Origin: Lepraria neglecta
Taxonomy: Eukaryota > Ascomycota > Lecanoromycetes > Lecanorales > Stereocaulaceae
Length of the DNA: 64,000 bases
NCBI GenBank assembly: GCA_033220425.1
Contig: CM065651.1
Span: 620,001 to 684,000, forward strand
Direction of reading: 5' to 3'
A program made the position numbers and the translations under genes. This document shows, piece by piece, positions 10,657-21,345 of the stretch (position 1 is its first letter; each line of letters starts with the position of its first letter). Below the pieces are notes generated by a model. The model saw nothing but the letters and a program-made list of their open reading frames with translations, ran no database searches and was not told the origin of the DNA.

Positions 10657-11304
10657 TTACTCATTATACTCTGATTCGCTGTCCTCATCATACTCATCGT
10701 CATTCATATCTTCTTCCATGTCTTCATCGTCATCATCATCGCTGTCTTCACTCTCCACCGCAAATTCACTTCCATCATCGCCCTTACACCCTAGTACATT
10801 ATTTTTGTCGTTATTGCCGTTCTCAAATTGAGCTGCATCGTCGTTCTCGCCTTCGATTTTCACAAGCTGGTATATATGTGCCAGCAATATATTCTCGATG
10901 GCGTTGCAGTAGATTGACGGCGCTCGGTTTCTAGCCACCTTCACTGCCACCTCCAACCAATCGACTTGATCCAGGAGGGAGTCTAACACCCTCTGAAGTT
11001 CCGTCGACGAGATATCCAAAGACGGAGTCGGCGAAGAATGGCACAGACCAGAATTTGGAGGGGCGTTGAGTCTTGGCCTTCGCTCCGCTTCATGTTCCGT
11101 CGTGTGGACCAGGTGATCCCATGTCTCAAGTGAAGAAGGTGACCAATCCTCTGTCTCTGGGACCGAGGGGTAAGGAGTGAGCGGGTAAGGACGACGAGAG
11201 TAAGCGTTCGTGAAGCTTTTGTTACCATGCGAGTCCTCCTGGGACAAGTGAGATGGAATTTGAAGATATTGAGTTGGCATGTGTGTCATATCTGGAGGGT
11301 TCAT
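10657..11304 (-). CDS. Hypothetical protein with acidic C-terminal tail
   Basis: Single-exon 215-aa frame. Residues 1-100 are Pro/Ser/Thr-rich and probably disordered. A short helical region around residues 100-150 ('LQRVLDSLLDQVDWLEVAVKVARNR') is the only likely folded part. The tail is a long Asp/Glu run with Ser ('SEDSDDDDDEDMEEDM'), typical of nuclear or chromatin-associated proteins in general but not diagnostic. No family recognised. The acidic run is partly encoded by a GAT/GAA-rich tract that could also arise by slippage. Confidence 0.5.
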   Translation of the reverse strand: MNPPDMTHMPTQYLQIPSHLSQEDSHGNKSFTNAYSRRPYPLTPYPSVPETEDWSPSSLETWDHLVHTTEHEAERRPRLNAPPNSGLCHSSPTPSLDISSTELQRVLDSLLDQVDWLEVAVKVARNRAPSIYCNAIENILLAHIYQLVKIEGENDDAAQFENGNNDKNNVLGCKGDDGSEFAVESEDSDDDDDEDMEEDMNDDEYDEDSESEYNE

Positions 11305-11838
11305 GAGTATAGTAAAGAACCTGCTGGGCTCCTTTTTGGAACTTCTGCTGGCTGCTGTGAAGACTGACTGGGCTTCAGAGATCTAGCTACGTTTTAATAG
11401 ACATCTACGCCCTCCAATAATGGCGGCCCACCCCTGCAAGTTACAATCCTCTGAATATGACGTCCTGCTCCAGATTTGGCCGCTGACTGCCTCAAATTCT
11501 GGCCTAGTCACGCCGCTCCAGCATATACTGCCCGGTGGAAAAAGCGAACGCCGTTCAGCACTAATTGGGACGCCGTATATACTCGGCCAGTATTCGAAAT
11601 AAGATCGATGGGCCGATAGGGTGTTGTGATTCCTAACGGGTTTCTGGAAGCTACACCATTCACTACAGCCACATCGGCAACGCGAGCAGAAGTTGCAAAA
11701 CGTCCATTGCAGCAAACGAATTGAGAGATCTAACGTCCTACTGGCTAAACACCCTCGCTCATCTTCCTTCCAAGCCACAAACAGCCTCGAGCCTCTCCAT
11801 CGCTCCACCAGAATTCCTGAACTCGCGCAAACAAGGCT
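11305..11838. other. Intergenic, no supported gene
   Basis: Frames of up to 141 codons exist on the minus strand (11383-11808), but the product is unusually rich in Cys, Trp and Arg with no family likeness. I treat the stretch as spacer upstream of the acidic-protein gene. Confidence 0.35.
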
Positions 11839-12842
11839 TCAGAGCAAATCTTCGATGTGGACCACAACCATCATCTCCCGTATCTTAGCCATCCTCTCGG
11901 GAGCCGTCTTCGCGACCCGAGCGCTGCGCCTGCGGTTGATGCGCTCATTTCGCGCCTGGAAAGAAGACCGAACCCAACTTATGTCGTCGATGTCGCTCCG
12001 GCGAGTCCAACACAATTTCCACCGAATCAGATAGATGACTTTGCCTTCAAATTCGCCTCTCTGTATGGGCGTGTCGACATGAGACCCAAGATCGCCATCA
12101 CAATCTGCTCGGGAAGCACGACGGTGTATCTTCTCGCTCCACTGGTGTGATTGGTACCGCTGAAGCTTGGTCTCTAGTGCCGTCTCTGCTCCACTGATGT
12201 TGAAGTCGCTGGGAAGCATCCATCGATCGACACTCTGAAGAAGCCATTCCTCTTCCCCGTGTTGGACGCAGAATCTAGATTCGTGCGCAGCGATGTGGTC
12301 CCACTTGCCATCCTGTGGAACGCCAACATCGTCGAAGTTCTGGACAAACTTCTCGACATTTGGAATGGTCGCGAGCTGTGAGGTGGTATCGTGGGGAATG
12401 GCGTCGCCGAGACTACCAGTCTTCGCGCCAGCCATCTCCATTGGCGGGGGTGAAAGTGGCTGAGGAGAGGTGGAACCGTTCTGGAGGCTTGCCTCCTCAC
12501 CTACTCCTTGTTAGCGCAAACCTTGCACCAAATTCCGGGAAGGAACTTTCACTCACCTCCAGTCCAAGGTCCTGGGCCTTCATCACATCCAGTCAGAAGG
12601 GCGTGGCTGTCAAGATTGGATCCTCCTGGCAGATTCACCATCGGAGCCCATATTCGACCGACTCCGTGGTCCACGTGAGCTGCGTGGGCTGGCAAAGAGA
12701 AGCGACCAGCACGTTGTCTGCTTTTCTGATGAGGTGGTTGAGCAGCCCATTCTGCAGGCTCTGCAAGGAGAACAGCTCCAGAACGGAGGCGACGCGAGTG
12801 TTCAGTGACATACTGGCGGCGTTGTCGGCGAGTAATGGCCAT
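11839..12842 (-). CDS. Hypothetical protein with chromo-like C-terminal segment
   Basis: Two exons, 12842-12557 and 12500-11839, joined across a 56-base intron (GTGAGT donor, GCTAAC branch, TAG acceptor), give about 315 aa. The N-terminal 95 residues are basic ('MAITRRQRRQYVTEHSRRLR'). The middle is acidic and unremarkable. Near residues 245-280 a stretch 'KVIYLIRWKLCWTRRSDID' followed by 'WVRSSF' and an Arg-rich run resembles the beta-strand/Trp pattern of chromo or chromo-shadow-like domains; this likeness is by eye and weak. An upstream alternative start at 12941 is rejected because a TATAAA box (12913-12918 on this strand) lies between it and 12842. Function unknown; a nuclear role is only suggested. 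Confidence 0.55.
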
Positions 12843-12912
12843 TGTGAACGAAGGTTGAGTGAATGTCTGAGGAGAAAATAGAAGAAGGAGGGAAGGTGGG
12901 TAGGACGTCAGC

Positions 12913-12918
12913 TTTATA
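12913..12918 (-). promoter_or_regulatory. TATA box of the chromo-like gene
   Basis: TATAAA on the minus strand, about 70 bases upstream of the chosen ATG at 12842. This spacing suits a fungal TATA promoter with a short leader and supports that start. Confidence 0.45.
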
Positions 12919-12942
12919 GGCGTCACTCGACCCTCAGCCACC

Positions 12943-13429
12943 TTGTCAATGCTACAGCAGGGGGTTGCATGGCCTTCTTGGTCTCATCCTTCCCTGCGCC
13001 ATACCTCGGTGGCAATACTCGGCCCGGATGCTTCTCGTTCCCGATTACTGGTCCTGCTTAAGGTAACCCCGGAGGGCTTTGCTGCCTGGCTCTCCGCCCA
13101 TTTCCATGGTCACCTGCATGCGCACGTACCTGATGCTGCTCGAGATCGTGGTCACAATCGAGGAGTGGGCGACGGTCCTGGCCCTGGGCGGGATACCGGC
13201 CACGGTGACGAGGCGGTGAAGAACAGCCCCGTGACCGTATTCGTGTCGGTGGTCCTGCAGCGCGCGCGCAATTGGTAGAGGCCACGCCCACGGTCGAGCA
13301 CAAGTGAGGAGAGCGAGTAGGTTGAGATAGCTCTTGGGACGTGTATGTATACGTTGCTCCCAGCTCTAGTTGGAGACCTTCATTATGCCACGTCACGTAT
13401 AAGGGTGTTTTGTCATAAATGCAAGACGT
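12943..13429. other. Intergenic GC-rich stretch, no supported gene
   Basis: Overlapping frames are open on both strands because GC is high. A minus-strand frame around 13060-13250 reads like plausible protein but has no start context or family likeness, so it is not called. Confidence 0.3.
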
Positions 13430-14580
13430 CTAGTCATGCGAGTTACTCGTGCACTTCCCAGTAATGCAAATCCACTCCCCAGCGCAGTTATCATATGACT
13501 GGCACGGATCACCAATACATCCGTTCCAGGATGCACAGCCGGCGTACGAGGCTGCCATTTGTTGCGTGTATGTCATGCCTGGCATCCATATTCTTCCTTT
13601 TGAGCTTCCTACGTTAACGGCTGGTGCTGGGGATAGGGTTGGTTTTGAGACTGTTGTCACGAGTGTAGTTGGTATAGGAGGTAAAGATGCAGGTGCAGGT
13701 GATAGCGAGGGAGACGGGGAGGCGACGGGCATCACTTCAGCTTTGATCTGCTGAGGTTTGTTCTGCCCTAGCTGGTAGCCCGCTGGAGGGTTAATGACTT
13801 GTGGAGACGGCGTCACGGGCGTAGTAGTTGGGAATGTAGTGCTTGGGGTTAAGCTCGGTGATAGAGCTAGAGCTGAAGACCCGCCACCGGGTGAGGAGGA
13901 GCCACCTGAGCAGAGGCCGCTGGTGTTAGGGTTGGGGAACACCATACCGGCAGATGGACTGTTGTGGCAGGTGCTGCCGTCCCAGAGAGCGCCGTTGTTG
14001 ACTGGGAGGTTAGTTGGAGGATTGCGAATGATGGTTTGATCTTCAACTGCGCCGAAGTCGTCTTCACAGGTTGTCTGAACAGCTCCACCATTGGTGTCAG
14101 AGCCGATCCAGAGGTCAATGTGGGTCAATCCGTTGGCAAGGTCGGTGATTGGAAAGGGGTTAGTTTGCCAAACCCAGCGTGCTATAATAGATGAGACTTA
14201 CTGCATTGCAGGCAATGATCGTTATATCGGAAGTATTTTTGAAGGTAGGGGAGATAGATGATCTCACATTCCTTAAAGTTGGTGTTGGTCAGGGCTGTTG
14301 CAAAAGTCTCTGGGTCTTCATAGGTTCCACTGCCTGTAGATCGTCAGGATATCTTCTTGGGCGTGAAGATTGAGATTTGACAGGCCACACCTCCAGCAAT
14401 TCCACTATTGTTCCCCTGTCCAGTTGGAGAGGTGCCACTGCACCCAAAAGATGTCGTATCGCTATTACCATCTGGGTATCCATAGAAGGTGAATTTCACG
14501 CCGGTTTCGGCGGTACAGGTTTGCGAGTAAACGAATTGAAATAGTAAGGAGTGGATAACGGCAATAAGAAAGAGTGACAT
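13430..14580 (-). CDS. Secreted DPBB-like (RlpA/expansin-type) protein with Ser/Pro linker and Cys-rich tail
   Basis: Exon 1 14580-14391, intron 14390-14334, exon 2 14333-14202, then a problematic junction, then exon 3 to the stop at 13430. The first 19 residues are a signal peptide ('FLIAVIHSLLFQFVYSQ'). The mature N-terminus 'TGVKFTFYGYPD', 'IAGGSGTYEDPETFATA', 'ECEIIYLPYLQKYFR', 'DHCLQC' and 'LTHIDLWIGSD' match a fungal family of secreted double-psi beta-barrel proteins. A Pro/Ser/Thr-rich, likely O-glycosylated linker of about 80 residues follows, then a tail with six cysteines ('CASWNGCIGDPC', 'CAGEWICITGKC'). The enzyme activity, if any, is unknown; wall binding is plausible. At exon 2/3 only a 20-base GT-AG span or a 56-base span ending in CA restores frame, so a noncanonical site or pseudogene is possible. 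Confidence 0.75.
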
Positions 14581-14714
14581 CTTGCCAGAAGATCAGATAT
14601 ATGGTCAGAGAATGAGTGAATGAATGACTGCCAGCGGAGGGGCTTGGGAAGGATAGGAAAGACGGGAAAAAGAGAAAAGAAAGGAGCCACGAGGCAATGA
14701 GGGCTATTATTAGA

Positions 14715-14935
14715 AGGGGGCTGGCCCAGAATTGGCGGTAGGGTGCCAGAATTGGCGGGGAGGGGCCACAATTAGTGGGGGGTGCCAGAATTGGCGGGGA
14801 GGGCCACAATTAGCGGGGGGATGCCCAAAATTGGCGGTAGGGTGCCAGAATTGGCGGGGAGGGCCACAACTTGCCGGAGGGTGCCCAATTAGCGGTGGTT
14901 TGCCCGGAACTGGTGGGGAGGCCTAGAATTGAAGC
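14715..14935. repeat. G-rich minisatellite upstream of the DPBB gene
   Basis: Imperfect 15-17 bp units alternating GGTGCCAGAATTGGCGGGG and GGCCACAATTAGCGGGG, about 12 in all. The G-rich strand is the plus strand. It starts about 135 bases upstream of the minus-strand DPBB gene ATG, that is, in its promoter. The CCA-AA-TTG-GGGG layout recalls the 8.66-9.35 kb array. Confidence 0.85.
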
Positions 14936-15093
14936 TGGTGAGCCAGTGCGGGGGGTTGAACCACCCAAACCGAATGAGAGTCTTGGACATGGTTTTTTCA
15001 ATAGAAACAAGCTTCGGACATCTGATCTACTCTCTCGATTAGCCCGCCTTCACGAAGACTCAAGCTCCGCGTACCTCCTCTCCGCATATAGAA

Positions 15094-15831
15094 ATGGCTA
15101 CACTCCGGTCAAGTAACTTAGACCGTGCGGCTAATAGAACAAAGTGCCGACGGAAATTATCCGAACACATCTGTAAGGCCCAGCTATCCAAGGGAGAATA
15201 TATACAGCTAACGAAGTCACGAAGTGACCAAGCTTGGAATCTCAATCGAGCCGGTAGAAGTACGGCTGATCACAAGCGCTGATGATCCGTATACCTGGCA
15301 AATACTGCCAGAGAAAGAGCACCTCTTCAAGAAACATTTAAGCAAGCATTCTATCGGCGCTTACAAAGAATTATGTCGAGAAGTTGGTGTATCATTTGAA
15401 GCTGTTCTGGCACCGGAGTCAAGCAACGCTGCGGAGTGGAAATTGCTCGAGGAAAGACGAGGAGCGAGAGTAGGTGGACTTTTCTATTGCTCAGCCATGA
15501 CTAACGGAATAAACAGGATACTTCTAGCCCTAAGATCAGCTTCACCGCAGTAATCTCTCAATTAAAGAGGGAGAAGCTCGAAATGGCCACTGAGCTGAAC
15601 AAATTACATGATCAGGCGACAAAAGTGACCGAATTAAAGCATCTGGCTGAAGAAGAAGCGGCTCGATTAAGGTCAATAATACAAGCAGCTGAGGTAGACA
15701 AGCAAATGCTGCAGCAAGAAGTGCAAAACCTAACAGGTATGGTGGAATACTTTAGAAACACAATAGCAAACTCTGTACATGAGGTCCTAAAAAGACTCAA
15801 GCTTGACCTGAGTCTTTATACCAGTGGGTAG
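15094..15831 (+). CDS. Hypothetical coiled-coil protein, 212 aa
   Basis: Three exons 15094-15172, 15225-15469, 15517-15831. The 52- and 47-base introns have GTAAGG/CTAAC/AAG and GTAGGT/CTAAC/CAG signals and keep frame. The N-terminus is basic ('RAANRTKCRRKLSEH'). The middle ('DDPYTWQILPEKEHLFKKHL') is a mixed alpha/beta segment. Residues about 130-195 ('QLKREKLEMATELNKLHDQ', 'LAEEEAARLRSIIQAAE') form a strong heptad-patterned coiled coil. No family is recognised. A dimeric scaffold or DNA-associated protein is possible but not shown. It is the first gene downstream of the captain on the inner side of the putative Starship. Confidence 0.6.
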
Positions 15832-16515
15832 CATGCTGGTTGGAAGGTTCCATTAAAATATGCGAGATGTTTGTCAGATAAGATGCAAAGCTGTATGAGC
15901 TGAAGGCTAGCGGTATCAAATCACAATCTTGTTGAGCCTTGCCTAAGGACCGAGACGTAGACTATCGGTGACCCAGGCACCAGACCAGTCGTTCTGGAAC
16001 AGGCGTAAGGTCTAAGGTAAAGCAGTTTGGAGCCATAATACGAAATTCTGAAACGCTTCTAGATGTGATTCAAGATGGCTCTATTGTTTGGATTCTCTGG
16101 TCCAGGAGCACCATCGAGATGATGCGGGGAGCCGGTTGTCACCCATGCAGAACGGACAAAAAGCGGGACGGAAGAGTGTATGGCAGTGGGTGATAGATCC
16201 GCATCGCTTCGAAGAAATCGACTCTGCAGGAGGAAACGAGAATTGTTCAAAATAAACTATGTGAAACAACTGACAGGATCTCATTATGACCTCGCACTAA
16301 TCTAGGTCATATCAACAAAACTGCACAATTCGAATACAATTGGCAAGTGGTAAATAAAGCTATGGAACATTATTGATAGACGAAGTAGAGACCACAGCTC
16401 CAGGACACACAAGCGAAAATGATAGATAAATGAACAATGTGGGATGATGTTTGCTCTACTAGCGCTGTAGACATGTGAAATAGGGTGAAGACTTTACTCG
16501 TCGTGAAGGCGAGGG
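15832..16515. other. Intergenic between coiled-coil gene and captain 3' end
   Basis: Convergent spacer. Small minus-strand frames (16059-16284, 16370-16500) carry no family likeness; the last may be captain 3' UTR. No repeat is seen. Confidence 0.4.
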
Positions 16516-19333
16516 TCAAGCTTGTCGAATATGTCGGTGCACACAGACGATGCCGGCGTCTCTGTGGCATCTGTAATCTCGTCCGTGCCGGAGGTGTTTT
16601 GATGGAGACGAACGTTCCGAGCTGATCGAGGGAGTTGTCGATGTTCCAGTGCCGTATTGGCCACATAGCTTTGTCGTCTCATGCACAAACTCATATGTAG
16701 ATTGGGGCCACGAATCCAGCTTGACGTCCGGGTCGTAGTCCTTGGTCTTTCTTAACTTCTTTCTTCGAGCCGGTATGGTTTCCACTTCACTTCCGGATCT
16801 ACGCCTTTTGGTCCCTTTGGTGAGCTCGATGCAATGGATATCCTGGAGGTGAAATTTCATCTTCAGAACGGATGGGAAGGCGTCGACGCATTTCGGTCTC
16901 GGATGTGGGCACTTGGTAGCTTTGCAGCCGTCCAGCCCCTCGATGTGTCTGTCGATGTGTGCTTTCCATTTTTCTCGGTCGAGGAATTGCTGCATCCGAG
17001 TGGGAGCTGGAAGTGCGGTATCCCCTAGACAGAAAAGACAATATCCAGGGCAAGCAAGGGTTCCGCCGTAAACGAAAGGATTGCACTGGATGGGCAGTGT
17101 TTCCGGCCTCCGTAAGTGGTCCTGACAGTGATCGTTCCACTCTTCCTTGCCGAGAATCCACTCACTGCAGTCGAAGCATAACTCGGCGAAGTCATAGGTG
17201 GTCAGAAGCTTCTTTTTGTAGCAACCGTAGATATGCCTCCATCTCTCGGCCGCCGGTTTACTATGGAGAAAGCGCCTTATCAGTCGCTTTCTTTGTCAGG
17301 GGAAGGTTGAGAGGTGGAAACGTCACGAACCTATCAGACTCCAGCTTGTGGTCGGCCATCAGGCAAGTGCACTTTTCCGGCTCCAAGCCCGGGCGGAAGG
17401 GAACCTCGGCATCCTGTTGGCAGAGTGCGATCATATCACGGAGGACGGATCGACCTTCATCACTCCGGATTGGAGCGACGAGGAACAGACTCGATGCCAA
17501 CCGGTCTCGTTCGGGCATGAGACGGCGAACGCGGTGGAATTGGGTGCGGTGGTAGCCCGTCAAGTCGGCGTCGTCGGCGTTAGAGAGAAGCTTGCTCGGT
17601 TGGAGCTTCTGGCACTTGAGAAGTTCTTCAGAAACCAGCTTTCGCTTCTCTGCCATCAGCGCCCCTCGACGGTCTTTTGCAGCTGGGTCGGTCTTCGCCT
17701 CCGGCGCCAGAGCCTCAATCTCATCTTCAAGGGTGGTAAACCCCGGGCTGTTCTCCAACTTGTGCTGCTCTCTGGCCGGCAGTGTCTGTAGTAGTTCCGG
17801 ATTGCGATGGAGGGTCAGCCCACGAAAGCGATCGTTCACGATACTGCGAAGCTTTCCATCGAAATAACCCCCTTGGAGGTCGGTTCCGGCATTGTTAGGC
17901 ATGTAGGAATCGCCAAAGGTCCGCTCGTCTTTATGTCCACCATGCTTCATCCTCTGAGCCGTCGAATAGAGCTTGTCTGCAGCCCAGATGAGCCCGGGAG
18001 ATCAGGTGAATCGAGGAAAAAGTGAGAACATACCGATGAGGTACAAGCCTTCAGCCCGGAAGTCGTGGATGGTCGGGGGACGAAGATATCCAGCGCGGAC
18101 TCCCAACTCCCTGAGACGCCGGCTGAATGTGTCGGCCTTCTCCATCTCCCCATTGGAGATTACCTGGAAAAAGGGCTTGCTAAGCACACTTTCGTTTTGC
18201 CGGAGGTGATACATCTCGTCTTCCGGAGGCTCGATTTCCAGGAGTTCTTCCATGGTGCTGTAGTCCCGGAATGCATGATCCGCGATGGCTCTGGCGAGCA
18301 TCGTGAGCACTGGATTGCAAAAAAGTGGTCGAGGCTCTAATCCCTCGTGGACTGAGTGTTCCGGCCTGTTCATCAGATCAATCGTCAGTAAAGCTGTGAC
18401 GACTCGGATATTTTGGATGGGTGGACGCAAACCGTTTCTCCGGTGTCAATGTCATGTTCTTGGCGTCTCGCACGACTTGAATAGCGAACTCGGCTTTCCC
18501 GTGTTCATTGCGAAAGACTCCAAAGGTCATATCCTGAACGAGATAATCTTAGTTGACAGGATCCTCACCTCATTCTGTGGACTGTACTTACACGGTAATA
18601 GAGGCCGCGGCCGGAGCCGGCGCGGCAGGTGGACTCGATATACTCACCCACCCTTGCTGAAGTGAACACGTAGAGCTGGATCTTCGCCCATGTGTCCACT
18701 CGGATCCGTGGCTTGTCGTATATCTGCCAGTCCTTCTCCCAAAGCTGCGTTCCCAGGTGTATGAAGTGGTTGGTGGTGCCGTAGCACCTGAGTCGCTTTC
18801 TGTGAGCAAGGCCAAGCTCCTCTCGCAGGGGGGTCTTGATGAACTGTATAATTATCAGCCTCGATACTGAGAGCACAAAAGCCACGGAGTACCAACGTTT
18901 GTGACGGACTGTGTCGTTTCGGGAGGTATGAGGGAAGCATGCCTCCGCCAGCCGGCCGTGAAGTCTTTCCAATATTGGAGGACAGTTTTTTCACCAGCCG
19001 TGGGATCATCGTAAATGCCATCGATCCCGTACGCAATCTCCCTCACAAAGTCCTTTAAGGTTTCCAAGTCGTATGGGTCAGCGCCAGGGTGGCTCTGTGC
19101 GTATCTGTTTGAAGTAGGATGGTGTCAGGTAAATGGGCTTCTGGAGAAAAGGGCAAGGGGCCAGGGCGGTAGACCTACCCATTCCATAGGTCCAGCGACC
19201 GTGCGTAGTTTTTCTCCGTCTTGGGTTGAAGGGTTTTCTTGACTGCAGTGCCATTGACGATGGCTTTGTTGATGTTAGAACCCTTCTCGCGAGCTCGCTG
19301 GAAGAAATCCTCTGGGGACTTCTTCTTCGGCAT
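16516..19333 (-). CDS. DUF3435 tyrosine recombinase, Starship 'captain'
   Basis: About seven exons, roughly 815 aa, no break found after splicing. Start ATG 19333 ('MPKKKSPEDFFQRAREKG'). The DUF3435 landmarks occur in order: 'LQPKTEKNYARSLDLW', 'LETLKDFVREIAYGIDGI', 'VLQYWKDFTAGWRR', 'PLREELGLAHRKR', 'VFTSARVGEYIESTCR' (box-I arginine), 'FRNEHGKAEFAIQVVRDAK', 'RPRPLFCNPV'-type block, 'TIHDFRAEGLYLIDKLYS' (H-x-x-R box II), 'KHGGHKDERTFGDSYMPN' (final His and probable nucleophilic Tyr), 'LRSIVNDRFRGLTLHRNPEL'. The C-terminal part carries Cys/His knuckles ('CDPERD'-like absent here; 'CFDCSEWI', 'CLFCLGDT', 'CPHPRPKCVDAF...H....H'). Captains cut and rejoin the ends of Starship elements and are the first gene inside one end, reading inward. 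Here that places the element to the left. Assignment to the family is very strong; exact splice sites were read by eye. Confidence 0.93.
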
Positions 19334-20687
19334 TGCCGACAACAGGTGGAGCAGGTTGGACGAAGGGAAGAGCACAACGAAGAGGTGGGGAAAAGGAGAG
19401 ATAGACAAGGAGAGAGTGCCCAGGTATCGTAGAGGTATGTCTTGCGAGAAGCAAAGAAGGCGCACTGAAGGCGTACTGCGAGATGAATAGCAGAACGACG
19501 TGAAAGACAGGTAGGCAGGAAGAAACAGAAAGAACGAGGGCAGCAGACGATGCTCTATGCGAGACCGTCGGGGGGAAGGCATGGCGTAGTCTTTGCATCC
19601 AGTTTTGCAACCCAGGGAGCCAGCTCTGGCCCTACTCCATCTTGCTGGGGTTCGCCGTCTAAAGTTGACGAGTTCGAGCTGGCAGGATGCACTAAGAGTC
19701 GCCAGAATAGGACGTCAAGAGAGTAGGAGGGAGCAGTGCCTGAGCCGTGGGTGTACAAAGGTGAGCAGACGTGAGCAGCGGGTGAGGCGAAGGTGCTTGG
19801 TGGGTGAGCAGAGCGGCGGGAGCTGACTAACCCGACTCAGCGGGCAAAGACATTTTGATGGGCCACCCTACCGAAGTAGACTGACGAGGTGATCCACGCT
19901 AGCTGCCTCGTTACCGGAGCCATCCGTATTTATTACTGGTGCAAGAATGCCGAGCTTCTAACAGATGCGAGTGACCCCAATGTGAACAAATGGCGTACGT
20001 CCATCTTAGCTCAATCCCTTAACCTACACCCTTGCTGGATTGTTTCGACCAAGAAAATATAACATGGAGCCTACACTTGATCTTTAATCTGCCTTGGGCC
20101 TTGATGAGGGGCCTGGCTTGCAGGGGCAAGCCAATTCGCGTCTTGCATATTCGCTCGTGTCCCCACTTCTAGAAAATTCGTCGAGTTTTGCAAGTAGTGC
20201 TGACTGGTTCGGTAACAGAATATGATACGCTCGTGCAGATTTGGGTGTTTCTCGAGATGAATGTGTCGGTGATCGCCGCGTGTCTTCCAACACTGGCTCC
20301 CATCCTTACTCTATCGGTCTATGCTCGACTTTGGGGCAGGATCTACTCCTTCTCATCGTTCCGTCACCACGACTCCACCCAGAAGCAGCTTGGAATGAAG
20401 CAGAGGCACACGAATAGCCACCACCATAAGAGGCACATTGATATAACAGATATCGAAATGGCGCGTATCTTAACAGACTATGGAGAGCAAGCAACGCAGT
20501 AAATCGCCCTTTCTGTTGATACAAATGGTCATATCGCGCCAAATTCATGGCCCTATATAGAGTAGCAAGACGAATGTGATGTTATCTTCGGTTTTTGTAA
20601 AAATTTGATCCTTTTTTCCATCCTGAGCTCCTCTTTATTTCGGGGAAAATTTCCCATTTACTCCGTAAATACCCGAGATACCGTACT
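19334..20687. other. Captain upstream region; candidate captain-side end of the Starship
   Basis: No gene is supported: frames at 19339-19758 and 20084-20502 on either strand have no family likeness. The stretch should contain the captain promoter and, by family rule, the element's captain-side terminus. Base composition is ordinary to about 20.58 kb, then becomes AT-rich, with a 13-bp palindrome GGGAAAATTTCCC near 20.65 kb, followed by an LTR at 20688. I cannot place the terminus to the base because the other end is outside the window. Confidence 0.45.
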
Positions 20688-21345
20688 TGTCACGGTGCCA
20701 GCATAGAGCGCGTCATATGGGTCTGAATAGACTAGGATATCGAATCTAAGGAGAAAAGATCTATGGAGGCGCGGAAGAAGCAGAAGTAGTCAGGGGTTGC
20801 CAAGCCAGTACCACATGTACATAGCCATGATCCGAGGTACGCCCGTAACATCACTCCCCTCTCTATCAAGCAACGCCCACGTTGCTACAGCCTAGTACTC
20901 ATAGAAACTGCCTTAGGGGCTTGCCAATAACCCTGTCCAGCGGCAGCGACGTTAACCGTATCTCTCAGGCCAGTAGTAGTAGCGCATCAGGCATCGTTAC
21001 TATCTCAGGCCGACTCTTGGCGCACTACAGCAGCTGAGTCGAATCCTGATCGATTAGCGCATTCTCCGAGGCTCCACCGAACCTGATACACGTCTTGGCG
21101 CCCGATCATGTAACTCCGAATGCTCTACTAGCATACCTGCTTGCCTGCTACTACTACTGCCCTAGCCACCGCTACCCATATAGAAATGTAGAAAATCCAC
21201 CTCTTGCCTGCCGTCCATGTGTCTTACCACTCATCTCGCTATTGCTGGAGGTAGGTAGGTAGGTAGGTAGGTAGGTAGGTAGGAGAGAATCGAATGCCAT
21301 TAGAGCAGGCTCACTCTGTAGGGTATTGACATACTTATCGCCGAG
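20688..21345. mobile_element. LTR and adjoining internal fragment of the 40.3-41.7 kb short LTR element family
   Basis: 20688-20850 starts TGTCACGGTGCC and ends CCCGTAACA, matching the LTRs at 40256 and 41563 in order along their length. The following bases (TCACTCCCCTCTCTA...) match the internal start of that element, so this is an LTR plus internal part, not a solo LTR. The right limit is unclear. Fossil, incomplete; less AT-shifted than the block to its right. Confidence 0.7.
21250..21282. repeat. (GGTA)n microsatellite
   Basis: About eight tandem copies of GGTA inside the LTR-element remnant. Confidence 0.95.

Noticed and set aside
11383-11808. 141-codon minus-strand frame
   Set aside because: Odd Cys/Trp/Arg-rich composition, no family likeness and no splice support.
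13058-13396. 112-codon minus-strand frame in GC-rich DNA
   Set aside because: Other frames are equally open here because of high GC; no recognisable motif.
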